Part shown: one piece after another, positions 9,263 through 21,015 of the stretch
Numbering within the stretch: the first letter of the stretch is position 1
Layout: every line of letters starts with the position of its first letter
NCBI GenBank assembly: GCA_000432515.1
Contig: HF996009.1
Coordinates: 1-64,000 of the forward strand
Source of the DNA: Bacteroides sp. CAG:545
Lineage (GTDB): Bacteria; Bacteroidota; Bacteroidia; Bacteroidales; UBA932
DNA length: 64,000 bases
Direction: 5' to 3'
Translations under genes and position numbers: made by a program
Notes under the pieces: generated by a model
What the model was told of the DNA's origin: nothing
The model's input: only the letters and a program-made list of their open reading frames with translations
Database searches by the model: none

Positions 9263-10021
9263 ATGGGACAGAAAACTAATCCTATCAGCAACAGAATCGG
9301 TATCACCCGTGGTTGGGTCTCTAACTGGTGTGGTGATAATTACGCTGAGAAAATCGCGGAAGACTACAAGATCCGCAAGTACCTCGTAAATCGTCTTGCC
9401 AATGCAAGCATTTCCAAGATTGTCATTGAGAGAACTCTCAAACTTATCACAGTGACGATCCAGGCTGCAAGACCAGGTGTCATCATCGGCAAGGGCGGCA
9501 GTGCAGTGGACAAACTTAAGGAGGAACTTAAGAAAGTCACAAGCAAAGAGGTTCAGATCAACATCTTCGAAGTCAGAAGACCGGAAGTTGACGCGAACAT
9601 CGTTGCAGACAGCATCGCTCGTCAGATTGAGGGCCGTGTTTCATACAGAAGAGCTATCAAACTCGCAGTTTCTACCGCAATGCGTGTAGGTGCTGAAGGT
9701 ATCAAGGTTCAGATCAGCGGCCGTGTAGGCGGAGCCGAGATGGCAAGAAGCGAAATGTTCAAGGAAGGTCGTACACCGCTCCACACATTCCGTGCTGATA
9801 TCGACTATGCTCTCGCAGTAGCTCACACCAAGGTTGGTGCTCTCGGTATCAAGGTATGGATTTGCAACGGTGAGGTTTACGGAAAGAAAGATCTTTCACC
9901 TAACGCAGGCCTCGCTTCAGCATCCGCTCAGCCTCAGGGACAGGGTCGCCAGTCCCGTGGAGACCGTGGTCCTCGTCGTGGTGGCAGAGGCCGTGGAGAC
10001 AGAAAAGAGAACAAAAACTAA
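9263..10021 (+). CDS. rpsC: Ribosomal protein S3 (uS3) with basic C-terminal tail
   Basis: A 252-aa S3 protein of the mRNA entry site. The KH domain carries [15 protein letters not shown], and the C-terminal domain has [13 protein letters not shown] and [10 protein letters not shown]. After about residue 220 it carries an Arg/Gly-rich tail with repeated RG and RGG, beyond the conserved domain. In most bacteria rplP follows within a few bases; here a terminator follows and the cluster ends. Confidence 0.97.
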   Translation: MGQKTNPISNRIGITRGWVSNWCGDNYAEKIAEDYKIRKYLVNRLANASISKIVIERTLKLITVTIQAARPGVIIGKGGSAVDKLKEELKKVTSKEVQINIFEVRRPEVDANIVADSIARQIEGRVSYRRAIKLAVSTAMRVGAEGIKVQISGRVGGAEMARSEMFKEGRTPLHTFRADIDYALAVAHTKVGALGIKVWICNGEVYGKKDLSPNAGLASASAQPQGQGRQSRGDRGPRRGGRGRGDRKENKN

Positions 10022-10042
10022 GTTTTTGTCCTATAAATAACG

Positions 10043-10079
10043 AATCCCGACAGGTTTAACTCCTGCCGGGATTTTTTCT
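10043..10079 (+). terminator. Intrinsic terminator after rpsC
   Basis: A 12-bp stem (10043-10054 with 10062-10073, one A-C mismatch, GC-rich core CCCG/CGGG) with a 7-nt loop runs into a T tract at 10072-10077. It closes the ribosomal operon 22 bp after rpsC. Confidence 0.88.
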
Positions 10080-10231
10080 TATCCCTAAAACCACTATATT
10101 TGTTGACATTGGTTTTCTACAGACACTCTCGAGAAGTACTCGCGCAACATTTTTCCCTGGGCGCGCTGCATCGCCCGATAGCATTTAGCTTCCATAATAG
10201 TTTACTTTTTTTGATAAACTTTTTTCAGGAC

Positions 10232-10350
10232 GATACATGATGTGCACCGTGTAACCGGCTGTGTATTAACGCATTAAGCATTTTCAGAGTTGCGAAAACC
10301 ACAACTCTGATTTCGGTTAAATGCTTAATAAACAGCAACTTACAGGTTGC
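10232..10350 (+). ncRNA. Candidate structured element, copy A
   Basis: The segment folds into an outer stem TTAAGCATTT/AAATGCTTAA (10274-10283 with 10319-10328), an inner hairpin CAGAGTTG/CAACTCTG (10285-10292 with 10302-10309) and a second hairpin GCAAC-TTACAG-GTTGC (10335-10350). It aligns without gaps to copy B, offset 341 bp, with 78 of 119 identities by hand count. Strand is assigned from the promoter near copy B. It could be an RNA or a DNA recombination/REP-like element. Confidence 0.4.
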
Positions 10351-10413
10351 ACCCGCTGGTCAATGCCGGGAAACTTTTTTCAGTACGATGGTAAGCGTCT
10401 CCGCAGTTACGTA

Positions 10414-10444
10414 TTGACGCGTTTTTAGCGGTTCCGTACTTTTG
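10414..10444 (+). promoter_or_regulatory. Bacteroidota-type promoter in the rpsC-eno gap
   Basis: TTG at 10414-10416, a 20-bp spacer and TACTTTTG at 10437-10444 fit the Bacteroidota consensus. The predicted transcript would carry the 36-codon ORF at 10473 and then structured copy B. Confidence 0.6.
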
Positions 10445-10472
10445 CCCATGGAAATGTCAAGAACAGATTAAC

Positions 10473-10583
10473 ATGGAAACAAAAGAAACAGCAATTCCGG
10501 CACCTGCAGCAAGATTGTACGAGCGGACATGGGTGCGATACAACCAGATGACTAGTTCGGTTACCAATGTTGGATACACATGA
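10473..10583 (+). CDS. Possible 36-aa peptide, unknown
   Basis: A short ORF starting METKETAIPAPAARLYERTW and ending in VGYT, about 28 bp downstream of the -7 box at 10437-10444. Its 3' end overlaps the first bases of structured copy B. I recognise no family. It might be a real micropeptide, a leader peptide, or chance within a non-coding transcript; there is no RBS or codon evidence to decide. Confidence 0.25.
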   Translation: METKETAIPAPAARLYERTWVRYNQMTSSVTNVGYT

Positions 10584-10691
10584 TGCAACGCGTAAGTCGC
10601 TAATTATGACTGCTTTAGGTGTTTTCAGAGTTGGCATTTCCGTAACTCTGAAAACGGTTAAATAACTATCACTCAGTGACTTACAGGTCAC
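10573..10691 (+). ncRNA. Candidate structured element, copy B
   Basis: This gapless paralogue of copy A has the inner hairpin GTTTTCAGAGTT/AACTCTGAAAAC (10621-10632 with 10644-10655) and the second hairpin GTGAC-TTACAG-GTCAC (10676-10691). Relative to copy A the second stem changes two pairs with compensation, and the outer stem (10615-10624 with 10660-10669) keeps 8 of 10 pairs despite several substitutions. The unpaired CGGTTAAA and the TTACAG loop are identical in both copies. Confidence 0.4.
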
Positions 10692-10772
10692 GCTCCAGTT
10701 ATTCCTGATTTTGGCTGCCTGGGGAAGCCGCGTTTGTCCGAGTTCAATTGCCATGCGAGGACTAGAGCATTC

Positions 10773-10852
10773 GTTTATTTGATGTGCTATTTGTTAATTT
10801 GAGGTACTAAGCGTTCATTTGAAGTACTAAGCGTTTATTTGAAGTGCTATGC
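10773..10852. repeat. Four tandem 20-bp repeats upstream of eno
   Basis: Units at 10773-10792, 10793-10812, 10813-10832 and 10833-10852 fit GTTnATTTGAnGTnCTAnnn. They are head-to-tail with no spacer and end 6 bp before the TTTTG of the eno promoter. Because 20 bp is close to two helical turns, all units face the same side of DNA, as tandem operator sites would. Confidence 0.8.
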
Positions 10853-10858
10853 GGGGGC

Positions 10859-10891
10859 TTTTGTTTATTTATTGGAAAATTAGTATTTTTG
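10859..10891 (+). promoter_or_regulatory. Promoter of eno
   Basis: TTTTG at 10859-10863, a 20-bp spacer and TATTTTTG at 10884-10891 followed by CAG match the Bacteroidota consensus. The leader to the eno start is about 95 nt. Confidence 0.75.
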
Positions 10892-10968
10892 CAGCGCTTT
10901 GTGGAGGTGGCTTGAAATTTGTTGCTGAAGTTCAGTTTTGAAGACATCTGCTTAGAAAACAGTTATAA

Positions 10969-12309
<1,341 letters not shown>

Positions 12310-12334
12310 TTGATTTTCAGATAGTTCTATAGAT

Positions 12335-12370
12335 GTCTCCGGAATCGACATGGTTCCGGAGACTTTTTTT
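12335..12370 (+). terminator. Intrinsic terminator of eno
   Basis: A perfect 10-bp stem GTCTCCGGAA/TTCCGGAGAC (12335-12344 with 12354-12363) with a 9-nt loop, followed by seven T (12364-12370), 26 bp after the eno stop. Confidence 0.93.
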
Positions 12371-14345
<1,975 letters not shown>

Positions 14346-14353
14346 TTGTCAAT

Positions 14354-14605
14354 ATGGAAAACGGAATTTCACTGATGGTGATGTCACCGGAAATGGTGCT
14401 GGAAGAATGTTCTGTGAAGCTTGTCAGACTGCCTGGCAGGAAAGGTCCGTTCACCGTGTTGAAAAATCACGCCCCGCTGATATCAGTGCTTGATGCAGGA
14501 GATGTCGAGTATGAGACAATGAGCGGAGAGGTCAAGAAGATCAGTATCAAATCCGGATTCGTGGAGGTAGGAAAGAATAAAGTTTCGGTTTGCGTGGAAT
14601 TATGA
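14354..14605 (+). CDS. atpC: ATP synthase subunit epsilon
   Basis: The 83-aa epsilon subunit of the central stalk. It has the N-terminal beta-sandwich pattern (VMSPEMVLEE, GPFTVLKNHAPLISVLDAGD) and lacks the C-terminal helical hairpin that acts as an inhibitor in longer epsilon proteins. The short form is common in Bacteroidota. Its TGA stop overlaps the ATG of atpB (ATGA at 14602-14605), suggesting translational coupling. Confidence 0.93.
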   Translation: MENGISLMVMSPEMVLEECSVKLVRLPGRKGPFTVLKNHAPLISVLDAGDVEYETMSGEVKKISIKSGFVEVGKNKVSVCVEL

Positions 14606-15720
14606 AATGGTGGAAATACATAGCTGCATTGGTCATGGCCGTGACCGTATGGACTCCTGTCCGTGCGGAAGAAGCTGTGGCTGACAGTGTTGCGACCGAA
14701 CAAGCAGCAGACGGTGTCGTGACGGAAGATGCAGTGGCAGACACTGACACGACGGAACAGGGATTGGATGTCCAGGGGGTCATATTCGGTCATATGAGTG
14801 ACGCGTACGAGTGGCATATAACGAATATCGGCGACAAGTCGATATCCATTCCGCTGCCCGTGATCGTCAGAAGCAAGACGTCAGGTTGGCATGTGTTCTC
14901 CTCTGCCAAAGTGGAGCACGGAGAGCAATATGATGGATTCTATGTTTCGCAGGACAGCGGAAAAATAGTCGAGCGGAATGCGGCGGGAGAAGAAATCCGC
15001 CCATTGGACTTGTCTATTACCAAGAATGTCCTGGCAATGATGATAAGCAGTGCATTGCTCATATTCCTCATCCTTTGGACAGCCAGATGGTATCGCAGGC
15101 ATGATGCTGTCAATGAAGCCCCTAAGGGACTGGCGGCATTCATGGAACCGGTTATCATGATGATAGATACGGGCGTGGCCAAGGACTCGATAGGTGAAGA
15201 TTACCAGAAGTTCTCCCCTTACCTGTGCACGGTTTTCCTGTGGATATTGCTGAACAACCTGCTCGGAATCGTGCCGTTCTTCCCGGGAGGGGCCAATGTC
15301 ACAGGCAATATCGCCGTGACCTGCGTCCTGGGATTCTTCACGTTCTTTATGATAAACCTGTTCGGAACGAAGCATTATTACAAGGATATCTTCTGGCCGG
15401 ATGTGCCTCTGATGTTGAAGTTTCCTTTCCCGCTTCTCCCGATTATAGAAGTGTTCAGTACGTTGATGAAGCCGCTGACGCTGATGATAAGGCTTTTTGC
15501 CAATATGCTTGCAGGTCATATCATCGCCATCAGTCTGGTTTGTATAATATTCGTGTTTGCCAAATACAATGCTGTCCTTTTCGGAAGTATGACGGTCGTG
15601 TCGGTGCTCTTCGGAGTGTTCATGGACCTGCTCGAAGTGCTTGTGGCATTTCTCCAGGCGTATGTGTTCACGATTCTGTCAGCAGTGTTCATAGGTATGG
15701 CAAGACAGAAAGAAGCTTGA
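14602..15720 (+). CDS. atpB: ATP synthase subunit a
   Basis: The membrane a subunit of Fo, forming the proton half-channels (372 aa). The start at 14602 is chosen over an upstream TTG because it overlaps the atpC stop as ATGA. A signal-like N-terminus and an Ala/Asp/Glu-rich region of about 80 residues precede the conserved part, longer than in enteric a subunits. At least five hydrophobic helices follow. The essential Arg is Arg297 in LMIRLFANMLAGH. Confidence 0.95.
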   Translation: MKWWKYIAALVMAVTVWTPVRAEEAVADSVATEQAADGVVTEDAVADTDTTEQGLDVQGVIFGHMSDAYEWHITNIGDKSISIPLPVIVRSKTSGWHVFSSAKVEHGEQYDGFYVSQDSGKIVERNAAGEEIRPLDLSITKNVLAMMISSALLIFLILWTARWYRRHDAVNEAPKGLAAFMEPVIMMIDTGVAKDSIGEDYQKFSPYLCTVFLWILLNNLLGIVPFFPGGANVTGNIAVTCVLGFFTFFMINLFGTKHYYKDIFWPDVPLMLKFPFPLLPIIEVFSTLMKPLTLMIRLFANMLAGHIIAISLVCIIFVFAKYNAVLFGSMTVVSVLFGVFMDLLEVLVAFLQAYVFTILSAVFIGMARQKEA

Positions 15721-15746
15721 TGATAATTTATTAAAATTTTATAGTT

Positions 15747-16001
15747 ATGTTACTCACAATTCTTTTACAAGCAGTTGCCTCTGAGGCACTTGGAAAGGTC
15801 GGTATAGCTCTTGGAGCAGCTATTGCAGCTATTGCGGCAGGTTATGGTATCGGTAAGATCGGTTCTGCAGCTACCGAGTCTATCGCACGTCAGCCAGAAG
15901 CAAGCGGAAACATCCGTTCATCAATGATTATTGTTGCGGCCATGATCGAGGGCGCTGCTCTGTTCGCAATCATTGTCTGCCTTCTCGCCCTGTTTGTGTA
16001 A
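15747..16001 (+). CDS. atpE: ATP synthase subunit c
   Basis: The 84-aa proteolipid that forms the rotor ring. It has two hydrophobic helices around the polar loop RQPEASG (48-54). The ion-carrying carboxylate is Glu68 in AAMIEGAALF. Ser/Thr does not follow Glu68, so the sodium-binding pattern is not complete and proton coupling is more likely. Confidence 0.96.
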   Translation: MLLTILLQAVASEALGKVGIALGAAIAAIAAGYGIGKIGSAATESIARQPEASGNIRSSMIIVAAMIEGAALFAIIVCLLALFV

Positions 16002-16013
16002 TTTACAGTAATT

Positions 16014-16529
16014 ATGTCACTTGTAACACCTGATGCTGGCCTTCTTTTTTGGATGGTCATAATATTCGGCATTGTCTTTTTTATACTTGCCAAATTCGGA
16101 TTCCCTGTCATTACCAAGATGGTCAATGAGAGGACAGAATCCATTGACAAGTCATTGGCAATGGCGGAAGAGGCAAGAAAAGAACTCGCTGACCTGAACA
16201 AGGAACATGCCGAGCTTCTTCTTCAGGCCAAGAAGGAACAGGCCCGGATTATGGATGATGCGGCGAAAATGAAAGTGTCCATCATCGAACAGGCTAAGGT
16301 TCAGGCTCAGGAGGAAGCGGATAAGATACTCGAACAGGCCAGAGTGGAAATCGCGGCCGAAAAAGAAAATGCATTGCAGGATATCCGCAAGGAAGTGGCA
16401 ATGCTGTCAATGAATGTTTCCGAGAAGATTCTGAGGACTGATTTCGCTTCGGAAGAAGTTCAGAAACGTTATGTGGAAAAGGTTATGGAGGAACTGAATT
16501 CCAAGAGGGACTCCATGGTAAACAACTGA
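16014..16529 (+). CDS. atpF: ATP synthase subunit b
   Basis: The 171-aa peripheral-stalk b subunit. One N-terminal membrane helix (about 8-30, with LFWMVIIFGIVFFILAKFGF) is followed by a long Ala/Glu/Lys-rich amphipathic helix that dimerises and reaches F1. It lies between c and delta in normal order. Confidence 0.95.
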   Translation: MSLVTPDAGLLFWMVIIFGIVFFILAKFGFPVITKMVNERTESIDKSLAMAEEARKELADLNKEHAELLLQAKKEQARIMDDAAKMKVSIIEQAKVQAQEEADKILEQARVEIAAEKENALQDIRKEVAMLSMNVSEKILRTDFASEEVQKRYVEKVMEELNSKRDSMVNN

Positions 16530-16536
16530 AGTTCGG

Positions 16537-17106
16537 ATGAATACAGGAATTATAGCGTCAAGATATGCTGATGCTCTTCTGAAATATGTAGAAGAGACAG
16601 GTGACGGGCAGGTCGTGTACAGACAGGCCTGTACGCTCGCTGACGCCTTGTCCGCATCCGGCGAGTTCGAGCGTCTTGTGGAGAGCAAGAACATGCTGAC
16701 ATCTTCCGGAAAGGTGGAGCTGATGTCGAAAGCCCTCGGGAACGAGGATATGTGTCCGTCACTTTCCAAATTCCTGGAACTTGTGATAAGACAGGACAGG
16801 GAGCCGTATCTGCGCTATATCCTTCATTATTTCAAGGAACGCTGGCTTTCTGCGCAAGGCGTGAGTCAGGCTACACTTGTGGTAAGTATGCCTTCTCCGG
16901 AGCTTGAAAGAAAGATATGTGAAATGTTCAGGAATCTTACTGGCCTTCAGCTTGAGTTGTCCGTGACGGACGATCCTTCCATAATTGGCGGATTCGTGTT
17001 CGAAGTTGCGGACAAGAGAATCGACGCGAGCGTGTCCAGGCAGTTGGAGGACCTGAGAAGACGGTTCATTGAACAAAATAACAGATTGATGTATGAGTCA
17101 GAATAA
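16537..17106 (+). CDS. atpH: ATP synthase subunit delta
   Basis: The 189-aa delta subunit that joins the b stalk to the top of F1. The N-terminal helical domain starts [16 protein letters not shown]. The C-terminal region carries [26 protein letters not shown], the usual family end. It overlaps atpA by 14 nt. Confidence 0.93.
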   Translation: MNTGIIASRYADALLKYVEETGDGQVVYRQACTLADALSASGEFERLVESKNMLTSSGKVELMSKALGNEDMCPSLSKFLELVIRQDREPYLRYILHYFKERWLSAQGVSQATLVVSMPSPELERKICEMFRNLTGLQLELSVTDDPSIIGGFVFEVADKRIDASVSRQLEDLRRRFIEQNNRLMYESE

Positions 17107-18682
17107 TATCAAACCAAGTGAAATATCGGACGTGCTGCTGAAACAGCTCGAGTCCGCTGACCTTTCGGTAAAGTTCGAGGAGGTCGGCACGGTGCTGCAG
17201 GTAAGCGACGGTGTGGCCAGGATCTATGGCTTGACCAATGCGGAGTCCGGCGAACTTCTGGAGTTCGACAGCGGCGTCATGGGCGTCGTCATGAACCTGG
17301 AGGTGGACAATGTCGGAGCCGTACTGCTCGGCCCTACAGATGAGGTCAAGGAGGGAATGACCGTGAAACGTACCGGAAGGATTGTCTCCATCCCGGTAAG
17401 TGAAAAGATGCTCGGTCGTGTCGTGAATCCGCTCGGTGTCCCTATTGACGGACTTGGTGAAATCGGCGGTGACAAGGTGGAGATGCCTCTGGAGCGCAAA
17501 GCTCCTGGAGTTATCTTCAGACAGCCGGTGAATGAGCCTCTCCAGACAGGTATCAAGGCTATTGACGCGATGATTCCTATCGGTAGGGGACAGCGTGAGC
17601 TTATCATCGGTGACCGCCAGACAGGTAAAACCGCCATTGCCATAGATACCATCATAAATCAGAGGACCGAATTCGAGAAAGGAAATCCGGTATATTGTAT
17701 CTATGTGGCGATCGGTCAGAAAGGCTCTACGGTAGCGAGCATCGTAAACACATTGCGTTCAAAGGGCGCGATGGATTATACCGTAGTCGTGGCCGCTACT
17801 GCTGCGGATCCGGCTGCTTTGCAGTATTATTCTGCATTTGCAGGTGCTGCAATCGGTGAATATTTCCGTGACACCGGACGTGCCGCGCTCGTGATTTATG
17901 ACGACTTGTCCAAGCAGGCTGTCGCATATCGTGAGGTATCATTGATCCTTCGTCGTCCTTCAGGCCGTGAGGCTTATCCTGGTGACGTGTTCTATCTGCA
18001 CTCCAGACTCCTGGAGAGAGCTGCGAAAATCATTGGCCAGCAGGAAGTTGCGGAGCGGATGAATGACTTGCCGGAATCTCTGAAAGGAAAGGTTAAGGCT
18101 GGCGGCTCGCTTACGGCATTGCCGATCATCGAGACCCAGGCAGGCGACGTCTCCGCATATATTCCGACCAATGTCATTTCCATTACGGACGGCCAGATCT
18201 ATCTGGAGGGAAGTCTGTTCAACCAGGGTTTCCGCCCTGCCATCAATGTGGGTATCTCAGTATCCCGTGTCGGCGGAAGTGCCCAGGTGAAGAGTATGAA
18301 GAAAGTTGCAGGAACATTGAAGATAGACCAGGCCCAGTATGATGAGCTGGAGTCATTCTCCAAGTTCAGCAGCGATGTGGACAAGGTTACAGCCTTGGCA
18401 TTGGACCGCGGCCGAAAGAACAAGCAGCTTCTGGTGCAGCCTCAGTATTCTCCTATGCCGGTGGGTGAACAGATCGCGATATTGTATTGCGGAACGCATT
18501 CTCTGCTGAAAGATGTTCCGCTGGAGAAGACACGCCAGTTCCAGTCCAAGTTCCTGGAAAGGATGAGGGCGGCCCACAAGGAAGATGTCCTTCAGCCGCT
18601 TGCGGAAGGGAAGCTGGATGATAAGATTTCCAAGATAATCGAGCAGGAAGCTGAAGACGTCGTGCTCGGTCTCAAGAGTTAG
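17093..18682 (+). CDS. atpA: ATP synthase subunit alpha
   Basis: The 529-aa non-catalytic nucleotide-binding alpha subunit. Walker A GDRQTGKT is at 173-180. [24 protein letters not shown] sequence (here [16 protein letters not shown]) and the [17 protein letters not shown] signature are intact. Its start lies inside atpH, suggesting coupled translation. Confidence 0.98.
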   Translation: MSQNNIKPSEISDVLLKQLESADLSVKFEEVGTVLQVSDGVARIYGLTNAESGELLEFDSGVMGVVMNLEVDNVGAVLLGPTDEVKEGMTVKRTGRIVSIPVSEKMLGRVVNPLGVPIDGLGEIGGDKVEMPLERKAPGVIFRQPVNEPLQTGIKAIDAMIPIGRGQRELIIGDRQTGKTAIAIDTIINQRTEFEKGNPVYCIYVAIGQKGSTVASIVNTLRSKGAMDYTVVVAATAADPAALQYYSAFAGAAIGEYFRDTGRAALVIYDDLSKQAVAYREVSLILRRPSGREAYPGDVFYLHSRLLERAAKIIGQQEVAERMNDLPESLKGKVKAGGSLTALPIIETQAGDVSAYIPTNVISITDGQIYLEGSLFNQGFRPAINVGISVSRVGGSAQVKSMKKVAGTLKIDQAQYDELESFSKFSSDVDKVTALALDRGRKNKQLLVQPQYSPMPVGEQIAILYCGTHSLLKDVPLEKTRQFQSKFLERMRAAHKEDVLQPLAEGKLDDKISKIIEQEAEDVVLGLKS

Positions 18683-18702
18683 ATATATTCTCAGTTTCGG
18701 AT

Positions 18703-19677
18703 ATGCCTTCATTGAAAGAAATAAAGAATAGAGTCGATTCTGTCAACAGTACGTTGAAGATAACCTCTGCAATGAAAATGGTGGCCGCCGCCAAGCTTCA
18801 CAAGGCGCAGACTGCCATAGGCAACATGTTGCCTTACGAGGATATGCTTCACCGTATGCTGGCGAATCTGATTGCCTACAAGAGACGCGCTGAGAAAAAG
18901 GAAGATCAGGACAAGCTTATTCCTGTGGAAGAAGGCGAAGAGCCGGAAGCAGTCGGTCTGGACAAGGAACTCGAGCTCCTGTGCTCTCCACGTCCTGTTT
19001 CCAAGGTAGCCCTGGTGGTGTATTCTTCCAATTCTTCTTTGTGCGGCGGTTTCAATTCGGCAGCCATCAAGCAGGCGGAGTCCGTCATTGACGAATATCT
19101 GAAGGCAGGCTTGACTGCGGAGGACATCACTGTCTATCCTGTGGGAAAGAAAATCGCCGAGGCAATGCGCAAGAAGGGATTCGATGCACCGGCAGACTAC
19201 ACTCATCTTTCCGAACATCCGAATTATGAGGAGGCGGCCAATCTGTCCGCTGAACTTGTGCACGGGTTCATGACGGAGAGATTCGACAAGGTTGAGCTGC
19301 TGTACGGACATTTCAAGTCCACTTCATCTCAGCCGACCATGAGGGATACGTATCTGCCATTGACCATCATGCCGATAGCGGAGAACATTGACCAGGCCAT
19401 AACTTCTGAAGAAAGGGGCTGGAATTTCGACTATATCGTGGAGCCTGACGTGGATTCGCTTTTGGAGGAACTGCTTCCTAAGGTAATGATGCTCAAGATG
19501 TTCACGGTGCAGCTGGATACGAATGCTGCCGAGCATGCGGCCAGGACCGTGGCCATGCAGACAGCTACCGACAATGGAAATGAGATTCTTCAGGAACTGA
19601 CTCTGGAGTACAATAAGAATCGTCAGCAGAAGATTACGAGCGAAATTCTCGATATCGTCGGCGGTTCATTGCAATAA
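18703..19677 (+). CDS. atpG: ATP synthase subunit gamma
   Basis: The 324-aa rotor shaft subunit. N-terminal KEIKNRVDSVNSTLKITSAM and C-terminal YNKNRQQKITSEILDIVGG helices are typical. An acidic insert of roughly 30 residues (about 68-95, including LIPVEEGEEPEAVG) precedes the conserved SSNSSLCGGFN; inserts here are common in Bacteroidota. It is the last gene of the operon; no clear hairpin terminator follows. Confidence 0.96.
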   Translation: MPSLKEIKNRVDSVNSTLKITSAMKMVAAAKLHKAQTAIGNMLPYEDMLHRMLANLIAYKRRAEKKEDQDKLIPVEEGEEPEAVGLDKELELLCSPRPVSKVALVVYSSNSSLCGGFNSAAIKQAESVIDEYLKAGLTAEDITVYPVGKKIAEAMRKKGFDAPADYTHLSEHPNYEEAANLSAELVHGFMTERFDKVELLYGHFKSTSSQPTMRDTYLPLTIMPIAENIDQAITSEERGWNFDYIVEPDVDSLLEELLPKVMMLKMFTVQLDTNAAEHAARTVAMQTATDNGNEILQELTLEYNKNRQQKITSEILDIVGGSLQ

Positions 19678-19698
19678 TAAATAATATTCGTAACTTTA
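19669..19698 (+). promoter_or_regulatory. Possible promoter for the namZ-like gene
   Basis: TTG at 19669-19671 (inside the 3' end of atpG), a 19-bp spacer and TAACTTTA at 19691-19698, which differs from TAnnTTTG at the last base. Spacing is ideal but the -7 box is imperfect. Confidence 0.45.
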
Positions 19699-19733
19699 TC
19701 CGGGTAGTGGTTCTGAACCTAATTTTTATTCGG

Positions 19734-21005
19734 ATGAGATTATTGAAAAGATATATGATTGCTGCTGTGACCTTTGCGGTTATGGCGGCATTTTCATTGT
19801 CCGCTGCGAATGTGAAGCTCGGAGATGAACAGTTTTCCATGTATCTGCCTGAGCTTTCCGCCAAGCGGGTGGCCGTGTTCTCGAACCAGAGCGGAATCGT
19901 AGGCGACAAGGTACTGAAAGGACGTGGAACCGACCTGAATGCCCCGAAAGTCTATGGCCCTCATCTCGTGGATGTGCTCAAGAACAGGAAGCACGTGAAT
20001 GTGACGGTGATTTTCTCTCCGGAGCATGGGTTCTGTGGCAATGCAGATGCAGGCGCCAAGGTAGGTGATTCCATCGACGGTGCGACCGGGATCAAGATAG
20101 TTTCACTGTATGGGGCGCCGGGCCGTCCGAACAGGGAGGATATCGGTCTGTTCGATGTGCTTCTGGTTGATATTCAAGACGTTGGCCTAAGATACTACAC
20201 GTATTACGTGACGATGTACAGGCTGATGAACATCTGTGCGGCGTCGGGGAAGAAGGTCATTGTCCTGGACCGTCCCAATCCGAACGGGTTTTATGTGGAC
20301 GGGCCTGTCCTGGACATGAAATACAAGTCAGGCGTGGGGGCGCTTCCGATACCGGTCGTGCATGGAATGACATTGGGTGAGTTGGCGCTTATGATCAATG
20401 GCGAGGGTTGGCTGGAAGGCGGAAAGCAGTGTGAGCTGACCGTCGTTCCGTGCAAGGGTTATACGCATGCCACCAAGTACAGCCTGATAATGCCGCCGTC
20501 CCCGAATCTCAAGACGATGCGTGCCGTATATCTCTATGCATCAACTTGTTACTTCGAAGGTTCGGTGGTCTCGCTCGGGCGTGGAACAGAGCATCCTTTC
20601 GAAATGTACGGCAGCCCGGACATGAGACTTTTCAGTTACAAGTTTGTTCCGCGGAGCATGCCGGGGGCGCTGCATCCTGACTACGAGGGGCAGGAGTGTA
20701 GTGGCGTGGATCTCACGACATTGACCTATGAAGAAATCTGGAAGAATGGGATAAACCTGAATTATATTGTCAATGCCTATTCTATGCTGATGTCGCTCCC
20801 CGGGGCTGACAGGGAACGCGGGCTGCTTCCTGACGGGCGTCCGTTCTTCGGGCGTAATCCGTTCATTGACAAGCTTATAGGAAATTCGTGGGTGCGCGAA
20901 AAGATCATTGACGGCTGCTCGCCTGAGGATATAAAGTCAATGTGGAAAGACGATGTGGAGCGTTTCAAGTCGCTGCGTCGCAAGTATCTTTTGTATAATG
21001 AATAG
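19734..21005 (+). CDS. Exo-beta-N-acetylmuramidase NamZ-like (GH171, DUF1343)
   Basis: A 423-aa secreted protein of the DUF1343 family, whose characterised member NamZ removes MurNAc from the non-reducing ends of peptidoglycan fragments. The start at 19734 gives a clean signal peptide (RLLKRYMIAAVTFAVMAAFS); the upstream ATG at 19707 does not. Motifs are VFSNQSGIVG, FSPEHGFCGNADAG with Glu97 and His98, and a DVQDVG-like segment (here DIQDVGLRYYTYY). The conserved Glu is proposed to be catalytic in the family. It lies directly before an aminopeptidase, so a cell-wall or peptide turnover role is plausible. Confidence 0.88.
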   Translation: MRLLKRYMIAAVTFAVMAAFSLSAANVKLGDEQFSMYLPELSAKRVAVFSNQSGIVGDKVLKGRGTDLNAPKVYGPHLVDVLKNRKHVNVTVIFSPEHGFCGNADAGAKVGDSIDGATGIKIVSLYGAPGRPNREDIGLFDVLLVDIQDVGLRYYTYYVTMYRLMNICAASGKKVIVLDRPNPNGFYVDGPVLDMKYKSGVGALPIPVVHGMTLGELALMINGEGWLEGGKQCELTVVPCKGYTHATKYSLIMPPSPNLKTMRAVYLYASTCYFEGSVVSLGRGTEHPFEMYGSPDMRLFSYKFVPRSMPGALHPDYEGQECSGVDLTTLTYEEIWKNGINLNYIVNAYSMLMSLPGADRERGLLPDGRPFFGRNPFIDKLIGNSWVREKIIDGCSPEDIKSMWKDDVERFKSLRRKYLLYNE

Positions 21006-21015
21006 AAATACAGAT

